Below, one piece after another: positions 56,784 through 64,000 of a DNA stretch of 64,000 nucleotides; positions within the stretch are counted from its first letter, which is position 1; each line of letters starts with the position of its first letter. Source of the DNA: Flammula alnicola (lineage: Eukaryota; Basidiomycota; Agaricomycetes; Agaricales; Strophariaceae). Position numbers and translations under genes: made by a program. The stretch spans positions 1-64,000 of the forward strand of contig JADNRV010000128.1 in assembly GCA_015499995.1 (NCBI GenBank), read 5' to 3'. The notes under the pieces were generated by a model. The model was not told the DNA's origin. It saw nothing but the letters and a program-made list of their open reading frames with translations, and made no database searches.

Positions 56784-58286
56784 ATGTCGTTCAGCGCATT
56801 CCGCAACCCCCTCCGCAACGCGTTGCGTAGGTCTGCTCAGCCTTTCAAGGCTCAGTACCGCTCGGCCTTCAGCCGCAAGTTCTCGACACCTCCACCCCCG
56901 CCCCCGCGGGTGAGGCCAAGTCTTCCAGCACTGGTCTCTATCTCGGACTCGGAGCTGCCGCGGCTGGTGGTCTCGCGTACTATTACTACAACACTGTTAG
57001 CGGCAAGGAGGCTGGGACCGCGCTTGCATCAGGCTTCCAGGCTGCGAAGGTCAAGGCGAACCTCGTGCCCACTAAGGAGGACTACATCAAGGTGCGTCTT
57101 TTTCCTCGCAATTTCACTGCTTTGTCGGTGCTTATTGGCATTGTCTGCAGGTATACAACAAGATTGCCGAGGTCATCGATGACGCTGGCGATTACGATGG
57201 TGCGTAACCGGCACCATTGCCCGGTTTCTAATGTGGCGCTCACGACCAGCGCATCATTTCAGATGGTTCTTATGGACCCGTTCTCCTCCGTCTCGCCTGG
57301 CACTCGTCTGGAACATACGATAAGGACTCTAAAACCGGCGGAAGGTTAGTCTCTCTCAGCTTGCCTAGTTTCGCTGTTAGGCCGACCTGGAATAAAACTA
57401 TAACAGCAACTATGCTACTATGCGCTTCGAACCCGAATCTCAGCACGGCGCAAATGCAGGCTTGAACGTTGCTCGCGACCTCCTGGAGCCAGTCAAACAG
57501 CAATTCCCCTGGATTAGTTACGGTGACCTTTGGACTCTCGCTGGTGTTGCTGCTGTTCAGGTGTGTTCTTGTTCTTCTCTTTCTCATGAAATTGTCGATA
57601 ACACTTTCTGTAGGAAATGGCTGGTCCCAAGATCCCATGGCGCCCAGGACGTATTGACGGTTTCGCTGCTCAAGCTACCCCTGACGGCCGTCTTCCCGAC
57701 GCCTCCCAGGGTGCTGACCATCTCAGGAACATCTTCTACCGCATGGGGTGCGTAAAATCTACAATGTTAAATGTCTGGATAGATAACTGATGTTCACTTT
57801 TTGCACAGCTTTAACGATCAGGAAATTGTCGCTCTCTCTGGTGCCCACGCACTCGGACGCTGCCATCGCGACCGCTCTGGATTCGACGGCCCCTGGACAT
57901 TCGCCCCCACCACTGTGACAAACGATTACTTCAGGTTGTTGTTCGATGAGAAGTGGGTCTGGAGACGATGGGATGGACCTAAGCAGCTCGAGGACAAGAA
58001 GACTAAGAGCTTGATGATGTTGCCCACTGATTATGTCCTCGTTCAAGACAAGTCTTTCAAGAAATTCGCCAAGGCATATGCTGATAGCCAGGATCTGTGG
58101 TTCAAGGAGTAAGTCCTACCTTCATTTGCCCCTATCTTCCTCCATTTTGCTAACTCTTAACCTTCTTATAGCTTCTCTGCCGCCGTCTCCACTCTCTTTG
58201 AGCTCGGCGTCCCAACCGAACAATTCGTGTCCCCCGAGCCTTGGATCCTGCCCACCGTGGAGGAGCAACAGGAAAAGAAGAACTAA
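56784..58286 (+). CDS. CCP1: Cytochrome c peroxidase, mitochondrial
   Basis: The ATG at 56784 opens an Arg-rich mitochondrial presequence ('[20 protein letters not shown]'). After a C-rich stretch come a hydrophobic sorting segment ('[19 protein letters not shown]') and the peroxidase: '[17 protein letters not shown]' (distal Arg, Trp, His), '[19 protein letters not shown]', '[10 protein letters not shown]', proximal His in '[11 protein letters not shown]', and the radical Trp in '[15 protein letters not shown]'. It ends '..VEEQQEKKN' at the TAA of 58284-58286. The enzyme reduces H2O2 with cytochrome c in the intermembrane space. One oddity: presequence and sorting segment are in different frames. 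Either a 50-nt intron (GTTCTC...CTTCCAG, from about 56880) or a one-base loss in the C-run near 56900-56912 explains this. Confidence 0.92.
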
Positions 58287-59669
58287 GCCGCCAACGTTTC
58301 ATTACTCGGTGGATCGTTGTTGGCACGATATTTACTAATAATTGCTTAATTATTTATCCTCACTCATTTCTTTCCGTGCTGTATGAAGATGATCCATTCA
58401 AAAGATTCAGACAAGTACAGACTATGTTCCATGTGTAGATAAGATAGATTTAGCAAGCGGTAGATATCGTGTATGGCCCACGGTCCTGGTAGAATAAAGT
58501 ATTTTTAGATGGTGTTGCAGTATTTTTTATTGACAAAATATTGAGTGAATGTTATCAGGGGTGCTCTTATCCATCAGGAGTGTTCACAATGCTCTGGAGT
58601 TCGATCTAATTGAGAAAGAAATAGCTTCCGGAATTGTGGCTTGTCTAGCGCCTTCATCACTCCCAGGGCCCGCGACTCGTCTTCAGTTAAAGAGCACTCG
58701 ACAACTGTATACCAAGACGTTGCAAGACACGATCACGTCAACAAATGGTCAACATCCTTGTCAAACGCTTTTGGAACACCCGAAAGAAACGCGTCCTTGC
58801 GCGAGTGCGATCTGGCTAAAGATTGAGGCTCAACTAAGTTGAACTTGAAACACTAGCTTTACCGATACCTCTCCTTCTGCCCTATCGATACCTCTCTCCT
58901 TCTGCCCTATCTCTCCTGGATACTCGATGCCCGAAACCTTCTCTGATTTCACGTTACAGTCTGGCATAAATCACTATGGTTCGCGAAAATTGGGCGCTAA
59001 GGAACTTGGACGCACAAAACCGTGGTGAATCGACAACCTACGCAGACCCCCTCGCTCGAACTCAACGCAGGCAAATGTTATAGAGACGAAGGATATTCCA
59101 AGGTTCTAAACACTGATGCATACCTCAAACTCGGCGCCCATCTCTGGAGACTCTTACCTGGGGTAGCCTGCTTGCGGTAAATTGCGTTACGGCTCCCTTC
59201 TTGACTTCCTATCTGGCGTTATCCACGGTGTCTGTCTCCCCAAGTCATCATCTTTCTCGCACCGCATCTCCATCTAATGGGTTTTAGCTATCAGTACACA
59301 TCTAAAAATACCACCCTTCGTATTCAACCCAGCGTAAGTTCTTTGGTCATATGGTTTTTTCTCAGCGGTCTGCCCGCACTTCAATCCCCACGCGTAGCCG
59401 TTTCGCGACATGCACTGATAGGGTCAGATGTGGCATAGAGGAACGTCAAGATGTCAGATATTTCCTTTCCAGAACATGAGGTTGTTCTGTTTGCGCGGTA
59501 TCCTGTATATCAAGTAGACGAGGTGAGGCCCCGCAATCTCCCACCCTTTCACGTTCATCTTAGTATAACGGCTGATAACTTTATCGCTTGAAGTTAGCTC
59601 CCCTTGCTATACTTCACCCCCTTAATCAGCCAGGACTTTTACCAGAGGTCGAACGTTGGGTTCGACGAT
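58287..59669. other. Intergenic region, 1.4 kb
   Basis: No gene is supported. It holds the CCP1 3' UTR (AATAAAG near 58493) and a tandem repeat at 58863-58910. Short ORFs around 58977 and 59451 have ATGs but no recognisable continuation. Confidence 0.5.
58863..58910. repeat. Tandem duplication of a 23-25-bp unit
   Basis: CGATACCTCTCCTTCTGCCC plus TAT, repeated once with a 2-bp (CT) insertion. Confidence 0.8.
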
Positions 59670-62025
59670 ATGGCATTTCAAAGCGCGTGGACGACACTGG
59701 CGTTAGGCGTAGCTGCCTTGGTATTCATGCGCCTGGTGGCTGGGAGGAAGAACAAAGCAAAATATCTACCAGGACCTCCTCGGCTGCCTTTTATTGGGAA
59801 TTTGCTGCAGATGCCACAGTCAGATGCATGGGAGACGTATTTGAAGTGGAAGGAGACATATGGTCCGAATTTATCCTTTTATTTCCTGAGCAAAAAAAGC
59901 ATGGATCTCTGACGATAATTACCTCTAGGCGATGCTATATACCTTGAAGTGTTGGGTGCCCCTGTAGTGGTACTCAATACATACCAAGGCTGTGTCGACC
60001 TACTTGAGAAGAGGTCTGATATTTACTCGGATCGACCCAGGAACATCGTCGGCAACAAAATGTGAGTAATCTCTCTCTTTATTTTGCAGGAGCCCACTGA
60101 AATACGTTTTGTTAAGAATGGGCTGGGATAAATCTATTGTTACGGCGCCTTACGACGAGCGCTGGCGACGCTATCGCAGAATTTCCGCTCAATCGTTGAA
60201 GAAAGAAGTAGTCAACCAGTTCTACCCTCTGCAAGAGAAGGAAAGTGCGCGTTTTTTGGGGACTTTGGTAGAGCAGCCGGATCGATTTCTGGAGAACTTC
60301 CGTTTGTGAGTCTTGATTTGATGCGCTTTGCCGCTACCCCGTTCCCGCTTGCGGATCGACAGTTCCATCTGATCGCGTTATTTTCGGGTTCTCGATGTAG
60401 TGCTGCAGCTCGTGGTCTGTTAATGGCGATCTATGGGATCGACGTTAAGGAGGAGCATGATCCAGTCAGCGACTCTTTCATCAATGGATGGCGTTAAATG
60501 CTTAACTTCCATCAGATGATCACCACTGCGGAACAAGCCATGGACGCAGCTGTCTATGCGGCTCAACCAGGAAACTTCCTCGTCGATTTCTTCCCCATTT
60601 GTACGTAGTTTCTCGGCTTTTGAATGGAATATTAAGATCGCTCAATTATACTCAGTGGAAAGGGTCCCAGACTGGTTTCCTGGCACTGGATGGAAGGCGT
60701 GGGCTCGTCGAGGGAAGGAGCTCACGGATGATATGGTCAATAAACCTTTTAATAAAACTGTCGCAGCCATGGTGAGTTTATTCTTACCCTATTCCAAGGG
60801 ATGATTGTATATTTATTGAAACAGAAAACGGGCAACTATGAACCTTCATTGACATCGCGCAATCTGGAAAAGAATGAAGAGGAGGACATCGTAAAATGGT
60901 GTGCAGGAACGATGTTATCAGGTATGCCCGATGTGTTTGGATATACCGCTTGAGTTTGCTAAAGCCACGTTCCGTGATAGCTGGGACAGATACCGTAAGT
61001 TCCTTCTGTTAACTTTGCAGAATGCCTTTTCTCTTGACCTGTGATCATATTTCTCCTAGAGTGTGGCCTCATTGCACAACTTTATTCTTGCCATGGTCCT
61101 GCATCCTGAAATCCAGAAACGCGCTCAAGCGGAAATAGACGCAGTTATCGGCCCCGAACGTCTTCCAACTATGGCTGATAGCAACCAGCTGCCGTACATG
61201 AATGCCGTACTGCGAGAGCTGTTACGGTGGCAGCCTATATCGCCAATCGGTATGTTGACCCTTCATGAACGTGTCCTCAGAAACCGACTGTGGTGACATT
61301 TAATCGATTAGCATTGCCGCATCGCCTTACGCAGGATGATGTGTATGACGGTGAATTATTCGACATCTAAGAGTAAACATGTTAAGGAATGATTGCTGAC
61401 GATGTGAATAGGGTACTTCATTCCCGCTGGCACAGTCGTCATCGCCAACAGTTGGTACGTTTGCTGGCTGTGCAATGCAAGTTTCTTTTTCAGATTGATT
61501 CGCTCTTCGATATGTCCAGGGCAGTCTCTCGCGATCCAAACTTATACGAAAATCCTGAAAGTTTCAACCCTGATCGGTTCCTCCCAATTTTCGACGAAAC
61601 CATTCCACATAAGCCTGAGGACATCCCAATGGATCCAATGCTGTATTCCTTTGGATACGGGCGGCGGTTGGTATCCAGATAGATATTATCAGCAGCCCTC
61701 CTAAAGATATTTTCTATAGGATCTGTGCAGGGAAGAATTATGCCGAATCCATGGCATTTACTACGATGGCCCGTCTTCTTGCTACATTCGACATGCGAAT
61801 GGCGAAAGATGAGCAAGGCAATGATATCGTTCCAGAACTCAAGTTCAAGTCGTCTGTGGTCAGGTAGGTTCTCACCGGAGTTTTGATCAAGCATACTTTG
61901 TCACTGACGGACCTGGGCACTGTCTTGTCAATTATAGAGAGCCTGTGCCCTTCAAATGCAAGATTACTCCACGATCAGAAGCAGCTCGGGCTTTGGTCAT
62001 CGCCAATGCAGGCGGAGATTTGTGA
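59670..62025 (+). CDS. Cytochrome P450 monooxygenase (paralogue of the one at 49.5 kb)
   Basis: The start at 59670 ('MAFQSAWTTLALGVAALVF') aligns with the paralogue; the frame is open upstream, so a longer N-terminus is possible but unlikely. Motifs: '[19 protein letters not shown]', 'RMGWDKSIVTAPYDERWRRY', 'AGTDT' (helix I), ExxR as 'ELLRWQP', 'FNPDRFLP', haem loop 'FGYGRR|ICAGKNYAES' split by an intron near 61680-61720. It ends '[20 protein letters not shown]' plus Leu and TGA at 62023-62025. Splice sites match the paralogue, including the intron after 'EEHDP' (GTCAGC...CATCAG). About 510 residues, ER-anchored. Similarity over the whole length marks a gene duplication, with three unrelated genes now between the copies. 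Confidence 0.92.
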
Positions 62026-63350
62026 TATACCTAGCCAAGCTGGTACTCATATTCTTGTACATCATGTATTTGTAATCCTATTCTTATTCTATGACGTGAT
62101 CGGACAAATGGACCATGGCAAAGTGAAACCCCAAGCGTCATTCATAGGGCGCCTATTTGCATGGGCGCCAATCTTACCAACTATGAGAGAACACGCCTCA
62201 TGACTGTTCTTCTCTAGCACAGAGTTTTGGTCCTATCAGATCGGTAGCTCCGTGACGTGGTCAATTAATTAGTCTCGCCTGTGATATGAGTTTCTCCTCC
62301 GTACAGACATATCGGGCGCTATATATTTTTAGAAAGCTGGAAAGAGATGTCCTATTTTTCGTTTCGAGTAAATCCCTTTTGTTTCTCTATAGAGGTAAAG
62401 AAGTCAGGGAGTATAATGAAGCGCTGCTGACGTACGCAAATGTCTTTTTTTTTGAAATTCCTGACACAGGATTTCTGCGAGTGCATGCCCGGACTAGGAT
62501 TTGCCCAGGCTGCACCCAGGCATACTATTATTACTAGGGTTCTTCTAAGGTCTTCCGAGACACTTGTATTCGAAGCAGTGATTTTGGGCCCTGCGAACTA
62601 TTCCATAGAACATTTTCAACAATCCTTCCAATACTCTGTCCCTTTTCTGTGACCCCAAGTGCGTCAGATAATTTGCACGTAAGTAATTGTATTCCGGGTA
62701 ATATCTGAATTTCAAGTCATTTCAATCATTGGCCATTGGCTTCGATGGCCTTGCATGAGCGGCATTTGCAAGTGCTTAACTGATTTACATTAGGGATTGT
62801 TTTAGAGGACCTTTAGTTGAATCGATACGTCCTCCGTGAAGAACACACTAATTTTGCGTTTCCTCGTCGTCGGTCCGACAACGCGCCACACCGCCCTGCA
62901 GAAAAATTCACACGCTCAGGTCGTGTGCAAGCTCAGCCTTGCACAGCCGCTTCGCCACGTTCACGTCGTTTTCCTTCTCCCATCAAGCAAGTTCCCGTGC
63001 TCATGACAATCCACAACAGCGAGGCTGATCTCCTCAGTTTTGGGAACGACGAGGCAATCCGATATGATGGAAGTCGTTCCATAAGTTTGACCCACTGAAA
63101 AATTTCTACTGAATCGATCTTCGCATATATCGCGGACTCTCGACCAGGATGGCCTCTCTTTCGCCAAATAGACTGTGTGCACCGTTTCTTGACTCATGTT
63201 TTGTCAGATCTACTTGACTTCGCTTAATCGGTAATCTTATCTGCCTTCACATCCTCCGCAATATAAATAGGGCATTGTGACGACGCTTTCCTTACTTTCA
63301 CCCACCACAACAATTCTTTTGGTCGAGAATCATTTACTCCAGACCTCATT
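62026..63350. other. Intergenic region with TATA box of the last gene
   Basis: No gene supported. ATATAAATAGGG at about 63260-63271 lies some 80 bp before the ATG at 63351 and is a good TATA box. ORFs here begin at non-ATG codons or lack support. Confidence 0.55.
63258..63271 (+). promoter_or_regulatory. TATA box of the DUF6699 gene
   Basis: CAATATAAATAGGG, about 80 bp upstream of the start codon, the usual distance including a short 5' UTR. Confidence 0.65.
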
Positions 63351-64000
63351 ATGGCATGGCCAGGACCCGGATGGCAGGCGCCTCATCCATATATGCCCCC
63401 AGTCGACCCCAGGCTTGCCTACGCCCAAGCTGCATATGCGCAACCCCAATGGTATCCCCCCGAACCATACCAGCCGCTTACCTCTCCTCCAGGTACTTAT
63501 CCACCCCTTTTCCATGCTACATCGGTTGCTCACTTTGTTGTCAGCCACTCATGCCCGGTCTTCCAAGTACCCAAAACTAAATCCCGTACTGGCTGAGGAC
63601 ACGACCCTCATCCGCTTCGATGTCAAAAATCGACCCGCTAAGGCTATTGTTCCACATGTGTTCCAGTCTAGTCGGCAGGAATTCGCGTTGGCGACTCCCA
63701 CCAAACACATACGATTGATCTCCAAGGCTTTCCCATGGTCAATCGACATCGTGTCAGAGGCGAACATTACGTGCGAAGACGTCTGGAAGTCGCTGTGGCA
63801 TGGCTTGCAGCAGAACCTCGCGGACTCGGAATGGGGTTACGTTATCCGTGACAAAGGGCAATTGGAGACCATCGAAACATCGGTGAAGAAGAGGGTAGAG
63901 GCTGATCCTCACACCGATAAGCATCCAAAGCGCATCGATTGTCTGGGAGACATGACACTTTTCAGAGGGCTGGAGAAGGACGATAATTACGCACAATTGA
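63351..64000 (+). CDS. DUF6699-type protein, N-terminal part, runs off right edge
   Basis: The ATG at 63351 starts a Pro/Tyr/Gln-rich lead ('MAWPGPGWQAPHPYMPPVDP'). A 52-nt intron (GTACTT...GTTGTCAG, 63493-63544) joins 'PLTSPP' to 'ATHARSSKYPKLNPVL'. The body reads 'AEDTTLIRFDVKNRPAK', 'ISKAFPWSIDIVSEANITCE' and 'RIDCLGDMTLFRGLEKDD', continuing past base 64000. This layout (PKLxPxL, a strand block with RFDV, PW.IDI, and a late R.D.LG.T.F.GL) is the mushroom-enriched DUF6699 family, of unknown function. The lead is low-complexity, as often seen in the family. Confidence 0.82.

Noticed and set aside
62817..63098. 93-codon plus-strand ORF before the DUF6699 gene
   Set aside because: Starts at TTG and has no recognised features.

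Overview
The window reads as nuclear DNA of a filamentous basidiomycete, most likely an Agaricomycete. Coding regions are split by many 50-70 nt GT-AG introns. Several families are typical of that class: an S8 subtilase, a DUF6699 protein, a probable DUF6914 protein, paired '[17 protein letters not shown]' P450s and an adenylate-forming reductase. Gene models here were assembled by eye from splice signals and family knowledge; no search was run.

Region by region. 1-9.6 kb holds ordinary genes: the start of a secreted subtilisin-like protease (-), a muskelin homologue (+), prefoldin subunit 4 (-) and sphingosine-1-phosphate lyase (+); the last two are head-to-head, 150 bp apart. 10.4-27.8 kb is a disturbed block. 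A CPx-type copper ATPase gene (+) is cut in its second exon by a 6.3-kb tyrosine-recombinase retrotransposon of the DIRS/Ngaro type with a split-direct-repeat layout. Downstream come a 3.3-kb terminal-inverted-repeat element carrying a nested 1.1-kb one, an unassigned two-exon gene, and a decayed 3' fragment of an adenylate-forming reductase gene. 30-34 kb holds a large alpha-arrestin gene (-) with a TA-flanked MITE in its upstream region. 34.7-38.5 kb has no convincing gene. 38.5-48.1 kb (-) holds the intact paralogues of the disturbed block: a complete copper ATPase, with a second TA-flanked MITE 3' of it, and a complete adenylate-forming reductase. 49.4-64 kb holds a P450 (-), a probable DUF6914 protein (+), a peroxisomal alpha/beta hydrolase ending in SKL (+), cytochrome c peroxidase (+), a second P450 (+) and the start of a DUF6699 gene (+).

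How it fits together. The two copper-ATPase/reductase blocks are in opposite orientation and look like a circularly permuted duplication. The intact ATPase also gives the empty target site of the retrotransposon, so its ends can be placed to the base: 6335 bp, with no target-site duplication. Adenylate-forming reductase, two related P450s and a peroxisomal hydrolase within 18 kb could be a small metabolic neighbourhood, but housekeeping CCP1 lies among them, so a true cluster is only a hypothesis.

The most notable object is the retrotransposon. Both its gag-RT-recombinase arm and a separate 303-codon ORF are bracketed by the same 364-bp leader and 153-bp trailer, and its gag and RT frames start 10 nt apart and stay open together for about 1.25 kb.
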